Shown piece after piece: positions 11,457-23,862 of a stretch of DNA of 64,000 bases. The stretch is from NCBI GenBank assembly GCA_963682175.1, contig OY821775.1, positions 14,294,501 to 14,358,500 of the forward strand, in the 5' to 3' direction. The position numbers and the translations under genes are program-made. The notes under the pieces were generated by a model. The model had not been told where the DNA came from and did not search any database. It saw only the letters and a list, made by a program, of their open reading frames with translations. Positions within the stretch are counted from its first letter, which is position 1, and each line of letters begins with the position of its first letter. The DNA comes from Triglochin maritima (Eukaryota; Streptophyta; Magnoliopsida; Alismatales; Juncaginaceae).

Positions 11457-11819
11457 ACACGATCCGTACACGATACATCTAGACGTGCGAATCGTGTGAT
11501 TTTTTTAATTATTTGTTTATTAGTAATGGGACCCACTCATATTTTGTTACGGATAAAATTAAAGGAGATAATTTTATTGTTTTAAATGGATATATCTTAG
11601 AAAATAAAAGAAATTAAAATTTTAAAAAATCACCATAATTCTTATCTCCAAATGTTCTACGGATAGACACCCATATTGCTATATAAATATTGTATTTTCG
11701 AAATACTAGATTTTCAGTGGTTAACTCAAACGAGACAACTACCCATGTTGAAACGATTATATTATGGTATTATATCTTTCAAACATTAATATTTTCAAAC
11801 ATCTTCAAAAATTCATTCA

Positions 11820-12040
11820 CAACTTTCATTTTTTAGGATTTTTATTCCTACAACTTCAACTTTCCATCTCATTATATTCTCAACTTTCTCTTTTTTAGAA
11901 ATTTTATTCTTGATTTTCTCTTTTCCTTAGATTTTATTATGAACTTTAATTTTTACTCAGTTCTAATTCCCTACTTTAACTTTTCTAGAGATTTTATTTC
12001 ATACTTTAAATTTTCCAGAGAATATATTTTTGCTTTTACT
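11820..12040 (+). repeat. Degenerate ~30-bp repeats upstream of Harbinger ORF1
   Basis: Loose copies of a unit like CAACTTT...CTAGAGATTTTATT recur about every 30-35 bp. They resemble the clearer array at 13590-13770 before the transposase gene. Confidence 0.55.
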
Positions 12041-12468
12041 ATTCTAAATCGTCTTTTTCACAACTCCTCTGTACTTATAAATAAGCATACATTTTCTAAC
12101 AACTCCACACATCTTCACAACTCTCATCTCTTTCAATTTTCATCTCATCATCTTGATCTTTCTTTGAATTACTTCATATTAATTCACAAAATCCTAAGAA
12201 TAAGCCACGTGGTCCAACACAAAGAATTTCTCAACCAAAATTTTCTCCAAATTTTACATATAGTCCTAGTTTTATTCTTACCTAAATTACCAAATGTCAA
12301 TGCAAAGTAACATGGGTAGTAGTGTGTATGTCAACTATTTCGCAGGTAATTCCTCATTCCCAACTTCACAATTGTTTCCATTCCAATAACAATTTCCTAC
12401 TCCATTAAATCATCCCCAAAACTACCAAAATTTCTAAAGGTTGTAAAGGGTGTTCAAGTCAAATTCAA

Positions 12469-13438
12469 GTGAAAGATGGTATTGCAGGAAATGAAGTGGG
12501 AGGTGATGATAATGAAACTGAGAATGTTCCACAACATTGTTCACAACCAAACTCAACTTCATCATCACAAGCAAAAAAAGCATGGTCTACTCTAGAAAAT
12601 GAAGCCCTTATTTCTTCATTCATGAACATTAGTTGTAATGCAGTTGTTGACACCAATCAGAAAAGTGGAGTGCTTTGAGCGTGGGTGAAATTCATGTACG
12701 AGATGGCACGACAACCAATCCTAGTATGGTTGTTGAAAGAAATGTACCTATGTTGAAAGGTCGGTGGAGAATGATAGGAGCGTCTGTAACGAAATGGGTA
12801 GGGTGCTACAAGGAAGTCATTGCAAGAAAAAAGAGTGGAATCAAAGACAAAGACGTTATTAGAGAGGCTCACTGTATCTACTAGCGAACATATAATTCAA
12901 AGTTTCTCTTTCAACATGCATGAATTTTGTTGAACAGGAACCCTAAATGCCAGGCAGTAATGCAAGGTTTTACTCAACAAGGATGTCCAAAGTCATCTCA
13001 TCAAATGGAAAGTAGTCCTACTAGCGGCAGTAGTGGAAAAAGAACTCGGACGACTCAAAGTGGAGACTTCTCATTACCTACAGACCCATAAACACCAATT
13101 AGTGACGGAGTTAGAACAAACACATTTACTCGTCTTAAAGTGATTAAAAAGGCAAAAAGAAAAGAGAAGGGGAAAGAAAAGACCTCTGACTCGGCAAGAA
13201 AAATTGTGTCTAGTATACATGACCAAATTAAATGGTAAAGAGAGACACGAAATGTAGACATTGAGCCCCAAATGGAGAAACTTGAAAATAACAAACGAAA
13301 ACTTGAAGCGAGAGAGAAAGAGGTGAACTCTGCCTTGATAAAAGTCAAATGGGACATGCTATATCTTTTGATGTCCAAAGGGACATTAGCATCCGAAGAA
13401 GATTATATAAAAAGTAAATTAATTGTTGAATTGTATTA
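12469..13438 (+). pseudogene. Harbinger ORF1 (SANT/Myb-like DNA-binding protein), frameshifted
   Basis: The ORF1 protein of PIF/Harbinger elements binds DNA and helps bring transposase to the element ends in the nucleus. A Myb/SANT-like start (KAWSTLENEALISSFMNIS) is followed, after a stop near 12678 and frame changes, by LKGRWRMIGASVTKWVGCYKEV and KDKDVIREAHCIY. A lysine/glutamate-rich coiled-coil tail ends at 13438. The order matches the ORF1 at 29124-30231. At least two frameshifts or stops make it non-functional. It could also be described as a NAM-associated-domain protein. Confidence 0.75.
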
Positions 13439-13585
13439 ATGTATTGTAAGTTCGTTGTAATTTTTAATGTATTGTAGGCTCCTTTTATATGTATTGTAAG
13501 GTCTTAGTAATTTTTATTGTATTGCATCATATTTGATAATATAATGTGTTTAATGTTTATGTTTGTTTTATTTTTTTTATGTTCT

Positions 13586-13775
13586 CAACTTTCACTTTGG
13601 CAGAGATTATATTCTCAACTTTCACTTTGGCAGGGATTATAATGTTAACTTTTGTAGAGATTATATTCCCAACTTTAACTTTTGCGGAGATTATATTCTC
13701 AACTTTCACTTTTCCAGAGATTATATTCCCAACTTTCATTTTCTAGAGATTATATTCTCAACTTTCGCTATACAT
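13586..13775 (+). repeat. Tandem ~32-bp repeats upstream of transposase
   Basis: About six diverged copies of a unit close to TTCTCAACTTTCACTTT plus CAGAGATTATA. They lie between ORF1 and the transposase gene, in the position of its leader or promoter. The strings are recognisably the same as in 11820-12040. Confidence 0.75.
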
Positions 13776-13913
13776 AATCGTCCTAACATTATGTTCCCGT
13801 CTTTTTCCCAACGGGCACATTTTTCAAACTATATAAGAAGCAACATGTTTCTCACATTTTCATCATCCCGAACCCTCTCTCTGCCTTCTTCTTTCCTATT
13901 GAAATTGTAGCAA

Positions 13914-15720
13914 ATGAATTTAGATGCATTTTCAAACTCCACTACGTATGATTCTGACGATGAGAATAAACATGTATCGGTGGCAGAAATAGACAAATTA
14001 ATTGAATCGGTGCCTTCGTTTCTATCTGAGATGTTTTCTTTAAGATCTCGAAGGCGGCGGAGGAAAGTCAATCAACCTCCCAACTACAACAAATATCATG
14101 AAGCCGGTTAGAACCATCTATTTAACGACTACTTCACTGAAGGTGTTGTGTACCCAGAGCATGTGTTTAGAAGAAGATTTAGAATGTGTAAGCATGTCTT
14201 TCTTCGTAAAGTAAGCACTCTTGAAAATACTGATGTATTCTGTCAACGGAGATCATGCACCACTAGTAGATTTGGAATATCAACACTACAAAAATGCACT
14301 GCAGTCATGTGAATGTTAGCATATGGCACATCAGTTGATGCAAATAATGAATATTTGCGATTAAGTGAGTGAACAACCAGAAGTGCCCTACAAAAATTCA
14401 CTGAAGGTATCATTGCCCAATTTGGTGAAGAATATCTAAAAAGGCCTACACAACCGGATTTAGCAAGGCTACTTAACATCGTCAAGCGACGTGGCTTTCT
14501 AGGCATGATAGGCAACATTGACTGCAAGCACTAAGAGTGCAAAAGTTGCCCAACTACATGGAAAACTCAATACCAAGGTCGAAATGGCAAAGCGTCACTA
14601 GTCCTCGAGGCTGTAGCATGCCAAGATCTATGGATTTGGCATTCGTTCTTCACTATCCCACTATCCCTGGTTTGTGCAACGACCTTAATGTGATTCATCG
14701 ATCTTCAAATTTTGATGATATTTTACAAGGAATGGCACCACCTATAAATTACATTGTAATTGGTCACCACTATAATATGAGATACTATCTTACTAATGAT
14801 ATTTATCCGTAATGGGCCGCATTCATACAATCAGTCATTCTTCCACAAACTATTAAAAATGAGGTTTTTGCTTGGGTGCACCTCCAAAACTCGTTTATTA
14901 CGTCTCCGCACTCGTGTATTTTTTATTGCTCCAGAACGCCTACAAATCCAACTAATTGTTTGGGTGCACCTCCCTCAAACACCGTTAACGGATTTCGTGA
15001 CACCGTTGGTTGCCCCCATTAAGTTCGAATCCAAACGGTCGACCGAAAGCCAAACAGTCGACCGAAAACCAAATTGACTCCCAATTTGAGCCGACCGAGT
15101 CTAAATATGTCACTTGACACCTAATTATACACCACTTAAGTTCGAATCCAACGGTCAACAAGAAGTCAAACCGTCGACTAAAAACCAAATTGACTCACAA
15201 TTCGAACCGACAGAGTTTTCTAGATACTTTTGGATGTTAACTAGAGCTAAAATTGGTGTCTAATTAGGTATCAAGTAGCATATTTAAACACGATCGGCTC
15301 GAATTAGGAGTTAATTTTGTTTTCGGTCGACCGTTTGGATTTGAACTTAACGGGGGCAACTAACAGTGTCACGAAATCAGTTAACGATGTTTGAGGGGGG
15401 TGCACCTAAGCAATTATTTGGATTTGTGGACGTTCTGGAGCAATACAAAAATACACGAGTGTAAAGACCTAATAAACAACTTTTGAAGGTGCACCCAAGA
15501 AAAAATCCCTATTAAAAATAGATTGTTCGCTACATACCAAGAAGTCGTACAGAAGGGACGTGGAGCGTGCATTTGGAGTGTTTCAATCATGATTCACAAT
15601 AAATTCAAAATTCATCACTTGTTGTGTTGACGTGCTAAACAAATTCATGATGGTTTGCATTATAATGCACAATATGATAGTAGATGATGAACAAGAATCA
15701 TATGATAGTAGTTGATGCAC
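13914..15720 (+). pseudogene. HARBI1-type transposase, broken and interrupted
   Basis: PIF/Harbinger transposase (DDE nuclease). The N-terminus starts MNLDAFSNSTTYDSDDEN. Further on are FNDYFTEGVVYPEHVFRRRF, the first catalytic Asp in GMIGNIDCKH, and the region DLNVIHRSSNFDDILQG, where the usual LDRS aspartate is His. GHHYNMRYYLTNDIYP follows. A MULE-like MITE interrupts the gene (14861-15509). After it, the catalytic Glu region DVERAFGVFQS resumes near 15550. Several stop codons and frame changes are present. The loss of the second Asp together with the breaks argues for a long-dead copy. Confidence 0.8.
14861..15509. mobile_element. Mutator-like long-TIR MITE
   Basis: A 649-bp insertion inside the HARBI1 pseudogene, flanked by the 10-bp direct repeat TATTAAAAAT (14851-14860 and 15510-15519). 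Terminal inverted repeats extend for roughly 200 bp by eye, starting GAGGTTTTTGCTTGGGTG on the left and GGGATTTTTTCTTGGGTG on the reverse complement of the right. Long TIRs with a 9-11 bp duplication fit Mutator-like elements. It has no coding capacity. The TIRs hold CGGTCGACCG motifs near 15035 and 15323. Confidence 0.8.
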
Positions 15721-15755
15721 AATATCAATTATTATCCTTTGGCAGATAATAAATT

Positions 15756-15838
15756 AATTAATATTACTAAATTTTGATACTAATTTTTTTTATAGTAAAA
15801 ATAAAAATAATTGGTATCAAAATTTAGTAATATTAATT
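15756..15838. repeat. Near-perfect inverted repeat (hairpin)
   Basis: Arms 15756-15785 and 15809-15838 pair at 29 of 30 positions with a 23-nt loop. Both are very AT-rich. It lies just after the Harbinger transposase end; it could be a tiny MITE or a subterminal structure of the element. Confidence 0.8.
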
Positions 15839-15946
15839 TATATATACATAAACGAGATAGATGATGATATATTAATTAATTAATTTGTAAAATGTAAGAA
15901 ATAAGTTGGAGGAAAGAGAAAAATTGATTTGACAGTAGGATCTTTT

Positions 15947-18019
15947 TGTAGGATTTCATGTTTAATTATACATATATATTTTTCGAATTTTCATGTATAA
16001 TAAGGATCAATTTTCAATTTTCTAGAATTTATTGCATGCATCGGTTTGTTTTAACAAACTAGTTTCAAAAACTCTATTAAAACAAACATGAAGGAGCTCC
16101 GAAATTAATACCTAGAAGTTCTCTAAAACTTTTCGAAGATTCGGAGACGGTTGGGATGCTCCTCGCTGCGCCGGATGCCTCCGAGTATTCACCAAACTCT
16201 AAACAAGATCGGAGAGAGGGAAGCTAGTCTCTCAATCTCCGATTGGGTTTAGAATCTAATTACTAACCCCTCTTTTAATTCCCTTGAGAAGATGATCTCT
16301 TAAGAACTAAAACTAAACTTAAGAATTAAGGGATTTTCGTGGAGAATTATGGAGAGAGAATTTTGCTCAAGAAAATAATGAATGAATGAAATTAGGTAAT
16401 GAGATAAACTTGTATTTATAAGTTCTCTCCAAATTACCTATTCATGTGCAACCCCTTGCCCATGATCTCATGCAAAATTCCATCTAACCATCCATTATTT
16501 ATTAATAAATAATATTACCCACGAATTAAATCAATTATGGACCAATTCCATGCATGATCTAATTAATTCTTAAATTAATTCTGCATAAAACCGTCTGATC
16601 GGTCGACCGTTTGCGAGGTCCGATCGACCGCTAAAACCCGATTTCGGTCGACCGTCCTAAACTCGGTCGACCGTTTTCAACAGTAGAATATTTCATCACA
16701 ATGTTCGGTCGACCGACCGATCACATTCGGTCGACCGTTCGAACAGACGAAATTCACCTGTTATCGGTCGAGACGCGTTCTGTCGACCGGACACCACCGG
16801 TCGACCGTGCACCGATCAGTCGACCGTTTACTTCCAACCGGTCGACCGTTTGTGCACTATTTTGCAGACTTGTCAAATTTCGGTTTAACCCCTACAAATT
16901 TGACATTTCGGGATTAGTAGTAAATTCACAACTTATGTAACATATTATCCTATGTAATGATCAATCATTACACCCCATAATATTTACATCTCATATGAAT
17001 TTAATTTAGATTCTAATTATGTTATTAATCACAACATAATCTTGATTTTGCTTTGTTCACCCCATGTGTCATATTTTCTACATGAAACCCGACACATCTT
17101 ATGAACTCAAAATCCCCATTCCTTGTTTCCCAGTTTTGTGGTGTGACCTATGGGAGGATCTAAACTAAGTTGCCAGTGATATTAAGAGCTTAATATCACA
17201 AGCTATAAGCGGTATCTAGCTACACATTATAGCTCCCAATTAGTTAGATGTCTTAATTCCACTCGAACCAAAACCCGATCCATTTAGTGATGGCGTGCAC
17301 CACTTGTGTCCGTCCCTTGCCTCATGATATTAAGAATACACACAAAGTAGTATTGTGTCATCTTTGTCTTAGTATTCATTTCTTGATCTCTTTAAGCTAG
17401 TTATAAATATGTGACTTAACTCAAATCACATTGTGCACATTATAACTTTGCTTTATCAAGGGGCCCACTAATATCATCACTCAATTAAGAGGGGCAATGA
17501 TAGTCTTTTGACTAACTATCTTCTCCAACAAAAGTTGTACTTAACCAACTAATGCCTTTACACTACACTCATCGATAGCTCAAGACACTAGTCTAATTAA
17601 GAACTCCTTAAGTGATTAGATATAAGTCTCATATCAAAGGACCAAAGACACAGTAAAATATTAATAACACAGAAACACATTTCTATAATATTTTACTTAT
17701 TAGGTCTATTCAGTATACAAACGTAATATTTTCCTCTTTTGCATACCCGTGTTGTCACTCACTTGTAGAGCTACAATGATCTATGACCAACACGACAATC
17801 TTAACTCGGTAATTAATGTTCCATGTTAATTACCATGATTGCGAATATCTTTTGTTTTATGTAAACCAATATCTTTTAGAGTTCTACGGTTAAGGACCAA
17901 GAGCCTCTTCCTTAACACTTCCAAAAGACGAATAACATAAACAAGGAACAAAATGATTTCTCATTCAATTCATAATAATTGGCATTTAAAAGTAAAACTT
18001 TTAGAACACATTCCCTTCA
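15947..18019 (-). repeat. 3' LTR of Copia element
   Basis: A 2,073-bp LTR with TG...CA ends, ending TTCCCTTCA beside the polypurine tract. It is collinear and nearly identical with the 5' LTR outside the latter's nested insertion. It contains the CGGTCGACCG array at 16601-16848. Confidence 0.9.
16601..16848. repeat. CGGTCGACCG palindrome array, 3' LTR
   Basis: About ten copies of CGGTCGACCG or one-base variants spaced roughly 15-40 bp, usually followed by TTT. The core contains GTCGAC. The same array is at 25481-25728, and related arrays occur in unrelated elements at 24241-24691 and in the MITE at 14861-15509. Confidence 0.9.
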
Positions 18020-18031
18020 ATCTCCCACTTG
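18020..18031 (-). promoter_or_regulatory. Polypurine tract of Copia element
   Basis: The minus strand reads CAAGTGGGAGAT immediately before the 3' LTR start TGAAGGGAATG. Confidence 0.75.
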
Positions 18032-18380
18032 TTATCAAAGTTTTCTTTCACATACATTCTCAATGCATAAAACATCAATAACTAGGGTAACCTTCCCAAA
18101 TCACCTATCAAGCCAATCCACATGGACCCTCGGATCCATGGACTCGAAATATATTTCGTCTCTTAGCTTGGTATGAAGGTTTGTTGAGTGGATCAGTTGT
18201 GCCACTGTTGTGTCCACCTATTTATTTATTTTGTCTTTCATTGGTGGTTGAGTTAGTTGTAGTGATATTACTCCTAACTACACTAGCTCATACCTCCACC
18301 ATTGATAATGATGACGCATCATCACTCCAACCTCTTATTGTCTAGAATTCCTATAAGAATTGCATCAAAACAGCCCTCGG

Positions 18381-20424
18381 CTATTTTCTCCTTTGTCTTC
18401 CATAAACAAGAACCTTGTCTTTAGTCCGGTTAAGGTACTTCAGAATATTCTTGACCGCAATCCTACGATTAGGACTTGCGTTGGATTGGTGACCACTTGT
18501 CACGTTTAGAGCATACGAGATATTGAGTCTTGTGGAAGTCATCGTGTACATAGTCCTTCCTTTTGCCGAAGCATAAGAGATACCTTCATGTACCCAAAGT
18601 CTTTGTGTGATTGAGCACATTGAGACTTCTTGAGTTGCACACCTATACTCATACTTATTGGCATATTGTCCATATCGGAATTGTTCACCCTGAACATTTC
18701 CAAAGACCTTGTCAATGTATGCACGTTGACTGAAGCCAATGAGTCTACGGGATGTATCTCAATGTATCTTGATTCTCAAGATGTGTTGAGCCTCGTCCTT
18801 TTCTTTTCATTGAATACACTGATTTCAACGAAATTTCTCGTTTGCTAATGCAAAGGTATATGATTGCTCATGAGCAATATGTCATCGACATATAAGATCA
18901 GAAGTACTACATGACTCCCACTAATCTCCTTGTATATACAAGGTACTCCTTTACTTTGAATGAAGTGAATCTTCTTCACCTCTTCGTCAAAGCGTTTGTT
19001 CCAACTCCCCGATGCTTGCTTCAATCCATAAATGGATTCTCGAAACTTGCATTTCTTCTCGCTAGTATTTGGATCATCAAAACCTTGAGGTTGTACCATG
19101 TACATATCCTCCTCCAAGTTCCTGTTTAAAGAACGCCATTTTGATATCCATTTTCCATATCCCACAATTGTGAAATGCGGTAATAGTGAGCATAATCCGA
19201 ATAGATTTTAATATGACAACTTCTCAAAAATTTCATCAAAGTCAATTTCTTGAATTTGAGTATAACTTTTGCTACAAGTCTTGCTTTGTAGGTTGTCAAG
19301 TTACTATCCATGTCTATCTTCCTCCTAAAAGCTCATTTATACCAAATGATATTTTCTCTTAAGGAATGCTAATCAAGTTTCATACTTGATTATCATACAT
19401 GGATTCTACTTCGGATTACATGGCTTTTAACCATAGTTTGGAGTCTTTTCTATTGCTTCTCGGAAGGTCGAGGGATCTTTGGTATCTAGTACCATGATCT
19501 CATGAAGTCCCACATACTTATTGGGTTTCTTCCTTTCCCTCATTGACCTTCTTAGTTCTTTTGGTTCTTCTTGTGTCTCTCGAACTTCTTCCACAATTTC
19601 TTGAGAAATAGGTTCATGTTCGACTCTCGAACGCACACTAGGTGAGGATGATTGAGATTCTCTCACAATTTCTTGTAAGGATCTCTCGCTCATGCTCCCA
19701 CTAACCAAATGAATCTCGGTTGGGTCTTCACGATTTTGAATGCAACATTCATATCATGATCTTGTAGAGTATCTTGAGTTTCCTCAAGCTCAACTCTACT
19801 CCCACTACTTTTCTCTCTTTTCCAGAAAAGCCATATCTCTCTCTATAATCTTTCGATTGGAGGTGATATACCAAAAGTAGTATCCTCTTGTCACACGAGG
19901 ACAACCTTTAAAGAAGCACTTATCCACTTTTGGTTGAAGCTTGGTCGACATCAATTTCTTGATGTATACCTCACAACCCCAAATCTTGAGAAAGTCGAGC
20001 TTAGGTGTCTTTCAACTCCATAGCTCACAAGACATTTTCTCCACGGATTTGGATGGAACATTATTTAGTGAGTTTGTCATTATTTGTAGTGCATAATTCC
20101 AAAAGTAAATCGGCAATTTAAATTGACTCATTATTGATCGAACCATGTCGAGCAATATCCTATTCCTACTTTAGGAATGAGTCAAATTAGGTATTCTAAG
20201 CACTCACCCCTACGAACCTTTCATAGAGACTCGATATTCTTGTTGAGTCGGTTCACTACTTCGTCCTCGAATTCCTTGAACTTGTCAAAGAATTCACTTT
20301 TGCTTCCCATTAGACAAATATAGCCATAATGACTATAGTTGTCTGTGAACAAAATGAAGTACCTTAAACCGTCTCTTGCACTTGTACTTATCGGACCACA
20401 TACATTAGAATGTATCATATCCAA
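18381..20424 (-). pseudogene. pol: Copia pol remnant (integrase, reverse transcriptase, RNase H)
   Basis: Read on the minus strand, the fragments come in Copia order. An integrase core piece (20221-20424) reads IHSNVCGPISTSARDG, where the usual catalytic Asp of HSDVCG is Asn. A linker follows (19427-19708, RRSMRERKKPNKYVG). Then comes reverse transcriptase (18845-19165, GLKQASGSWNKRF and LYVDDILLMS), and the RT/RNase H junction (18381-18620, MYTMTSTRLNISYAL). Frameshifts and stops separate every piece, so no functional polyprotein can be made. The intervening AT-rich stretches are decayed pol rather than separate genes. Confidence 0.8.
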
Positions 20425-20856
20425 TTAGTTGTTCGTTTTCGTTCCTTTCTTCTTGAAAAGTCTCTTGGTCATTTATTTGACCAATCCGATAGTGCTACAA
20501 GATTGTATCATTCACGTGAGTTATCTTAGTTTCTCTTTTGTTATTGTTTGTTTGAGTTTGTTCATTATTTATTTCAAGCAAATAGAAATCATTCCATATG
20601 AATGTATTTGCATAGAAAATTCCATTCTTCGATATAGACAAGCAAGAATTAAAATATTTATTAAAATTTATCCATATCCAAAACTTGATACAGAATAGTT
20701 CTTGCTAATCGAAGGTACATAACAAACATTCTACAAAACATAAATTTAAATCACTAGACTATTGAAGTTCTATAGAATCTTGTACAATTGCAGCGATGCT
20801 TGTACTATTTCCAATCTTCAATATCATCTCGTTCCCAACGAGTTCCTTCCTATCCT

Positions 20857-21828
20857 TCAATAGCTGCACATCAAAATTATGTGAGCACAAGATCCGGTAA
20901 CCATTACCAAATCAAGGATAGAGGTGATTAAATTTATCTCAATAACAAACATACCTATGGCGTTTCTCGGGCGCCTACGTTCAATCATCCCATTTTCAAG
21001 GTCTTCCTTGTACTTGGGGCAATTAGGTCGGATGTGTCCCTTTTCACCGCAGTGAAAGCACTCCGTGTTGGGAGTTGGAGATTTGAAAGATTTCCCCCTT
21101 GAGGCACTCCCATGAGTACCTCCTACTCCCTTGCTCTTGATTGACGTATCTTTGGTAAATTTGCCTTTACCTTTGTTGATCTTTTTGCTCCTCTCATGGA
21201 CGGCTAGGACGTGATTGTCCTGACCTTTGCCCATGTCAACTTCAGCCGTTTTGAGAGCGTTGTGAAGCTCCTCAAGACTCACCCCTTTTTCACGCACATG
21301 ATAGTGCATCACAAAGTCCTTGAAGGACGGGGCTAGAGAGCCAAGAATCAGATCTTCGGCAATGTCCTCGGGCATTGGAGAAGAGAGCTTCGACAATTTC
21401 TCAAGGTATCCTTGCATCGTGAGAAAATGCATAGATACCGATGTTCCCTCCGCCATATGACACCTTGTGAGTGCGATGGTGGTCTTATAGCGCTCCTTTC
21501 GGGCACTATCCATGAACATCTTGGTTAGAGCCTCCATGGTCTTCTTGGGTTTTGAATCCAAGTATTTCGCTTGAAGCGAGTCATCCATGGATGCTAGTAT
21601 AAGACCGTGAACTTGGTTCTCTTGGTCTTCCCACTTGGCCATCGCCTCTTTCTCTTTATCGGTTGCCTTCTCATTTAATTTTGGGATTTCACCATCCAAA
21701 ATATGAGATAGTTTTTCAAACCTCAACACGATATTAAGATTGAGTTGCCATTTAATGAAGTTTGAGCCATCATTTTGCAAAGGGTTCTTTTCGATCATAG
21801 ATCGCACAATTGGTTGGATATTTGACAT
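20857..21828 (-). CDS. gag: Copia Gag with protease start, decayed at C-terminus
   Basis: The start is placed at the Met of MSNIQPIVRSMIEKNPL, since the 45 upstream residues read like leader sequence. A Copia gag domain covers roughly residues 1-230 (NDGSNFIKWQLNLNIVL; LGSLAPSFKDFVMHYH), then a basic K/G-rich linker and a CCHC knuckle (CFHCGEKGHIRPNC, about 270-283). The downstream protease begins (FVIEINLITS) but loses the D-T-G motif, so the frame ends about 40 residues later. Gag itself appears intact, the largest open piece of this element. Confidence 0.85.
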   Translation of the reverse strand: MSNIQPIVRSMIEKNPLQNDGSNFIKWQLNLNIVLRFEKLSHILDGEIPKLNEKATDKEKEAMAKWEDQENQVHGLILASMDDSLQAKYLDSKPKKTMEALTKMFMDSARKERYKTTIALTRCHMAEGTSVSMHFLTMQGYLEKLSKLSSPMPEDIAEDLILGSLAPSFKDFVMHYHVREKGVSLEELHNALKTAEVDMGKGQDNHVLAVHERSKKINKGKGKFTKDTSIKSKGVGGTHGSASRGKSFKSPTPNTECFHCGEKGHIRPNCPKYKEDLENGMIERRRPRNAIGMFVIEINLITSILDLVMVTGSCAHIILMCSY

Positions 21829-23332
21829 TTCTATAAAATAAATTATATAGGTTTTAATGCCAATTTTATGTTTTAATACATACATACATATATATATCGA
21901 ATATGATGTAAATACTGCAATTAAACTCTTGCCCGTAAATGCAGTAATCCAAGATCCCATCAATTGTAATATAGACTAGCTAAGGGCTATCGAATACATT
22001 ACAACATCAAGGTAAGAAAACATTTTCTAATCACAACCTTTTTGAATTTTAGCAACATTTAGCATCTTCAAACTTTTGTGACTCTTGTCGTTTTAATTAT
22101 GAGGGAATGCGACCTATCCTCGTAAGAAAAACTTTTTCCCAAAACCGAGCGAGGGCTCTAGGTAATGTTAAGAAAACTTATTTTCATTTGATACGAGATA
22201 CGTTTTATCTATTGTATTCATAACTAAACATACTTGGGGTTCACTAGGGTGAAACACACCTCATATATTTAATTGTGGCACAACAACAGACAACCTTTAT
22301 ATCTCCCACTATTCCCAAAGATAGAGGGAGCTATCTCCCGCTAAGGGCGAGCAAAGTATCCCTCGATCAATGACTGCTAGTGGATGAAATAAGAAGGAAA
22401 AATTAATCTTAATTTTTGTTGGACAATTTCATTTGTCAACATGTGATTTTGAATTTTAGTTTATCATGCATATTAAAATTTATACACATCCTAACATTCA
22501 CCACATTCATCACATGCATAGCAGAAATTAAAAACAGAAATTAAACATTCACACAATCCACATCATGTGAGTTTATATGTTCCCTTCGATCCTTGATCCT
22601 CGATCCCCGATCCTCGATCGATGCGCTACAGTGGTGACTTCCTGTTGCACCGGAGATGTAGATTTTACAGAAAATAAACATGCTCCTCACATTCGATAAA
22701 AACCGACTAGTGCAAGTCCTATGTAAAAATCTCTGATATGCAAATGCAACTATCTAAAAGATGGAAATAGAGAGAATTTTGGCTTTTACATACATAAGCC
22801 CCTGTATTATAATAATAACATACATTCACAATCGCTGATTTGGAACATATAAATTCACAATTCCTGCAAAAACAACTCGAGCATCCATGCACGCAATATC
22901 GCTATAAACTATGCAATCTAGTTTATCAAGCATCTAGAATCTCAAACAATTCTTTGAAAAATGTTTTGAAATCCATTAAAAACATATTTCATGCATCCAT
23001 AGTTCAAAAAATTAATTATGAACTGCTGTCCATCCAATTTCCAATTTCCAATGGAAAGATGAATCGCAGTTTTTCGGCTTTGTTGATTCTCTTACAAAAT
23101 AATCGTTTATACATAAAACGAAATTATTGCAAGTTAGACTTATGTCCAAATCATAATTCTAATAATTACATGCCATGTTTTAAACATTCAAAACATTTAA
23201 AACGAAATATTATAAAGAATTATTTCAACAAACATTTAAAGACCGAAAAAACTGGTAAAACGAATTGTTTAAATCCTAGATGGTAAACTAAATTTGTTTA
23301 CAGCCATAAATCATGAGAAAATTGAACCCTAA
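21829..23332 (-). other. Long leader of Copia element
   Basis: About 1.5 kb between primer site and gag with no supported gene. It is AT-rich; the ORF at 22840-23286 on the plus strand is low-complexity and matches nothing I recognise. Confidence 0.6.
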
Positions 23333-23344
23333 GCTCTGATACCA
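23333..23344 (-). promoter_or_regulatory. Primer binding site, initiator Met-tRNA type
   Basis: The minus strand reads TGGTATCAGAGC one base inside the 5' LTR. This is the standard Copia primer site complementary to initiator Met-tRNA. Confidence 0.9.
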
Positions 23345-23862
23345 CTGTAGGATTTCATGTTTAATTATACATATATATTTTTCGAATTTTCATGTATAAT
23401 AAGGATCAATTTTCAATTTTCTAGAATTTATTGCATGCATCGGTTTGTTTTAACAAACTAGTTTCAAAAACTCTATTAAAACAAACATGAAGGAGCTCCG
23501 AAATTAATACCTAGAAGTTCTCTAAAACTTTTCGAAGATTCGGAGACGGTTGGGATGCTCCTCGCTGCGCCGGATGCCTCCGAGTATTCACCAAACTCTA
23601 AACAAGATCGGAGAGAGGGAAGCTAGTCTCTCAATCTCCGATTGGGTTTAGAATCTAATTACTAACCCCTCTCTTAATTCCCTTGAGAAGATGATCTCTT
23701 AAGAACTAAAACTAAACTTAAGAATTAAGGGATTTTCGTGGAGAATTATGGAGAGAGAATTTTGCTCAAGAAAATAATGAATGAATGAAATTAGGTAATG
23801 AGATAAACTTGTATTTATAAGTTCTCTCCAAATTACCTATTCATGTGCAACCCCTTGCCCAT

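Larger units (their letters stand above)
11457..15941 (+). mobile_element. Decayed PIF/Harbinger DNA transposon
   Basis: It carries the two-gene set of plant PIF/Harbinger elements: a SANT/trihelix-like ORF1 (12469-13438) and a HARBI1-type DDE transposase (13914 to about 15720), both on the plus strand and both broken. The left end is placed where the Copia remnant stops. The right end was split off by the Copia insertion and continues after 26905, but I could not identify matching terminal inverted repeats. Region 11457-12468 has no gene; it is AT-rich with degenerate repeats. Confidence 0.7.

Noticed and set aside
16601..16848. CRISPR-like regular short repeats (CGGTCGACCG arrays)
   Set aside because: The repeats are 10-bp palindromes with unequal spacers inside plant LTRs, and no cas genes are present.
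22840..23286. 148-aa ORF in the Copia leader
   Set aside because: Low-complexity, N/K/S-rich, plus strand within a minus-strand element, no recognisable domain.
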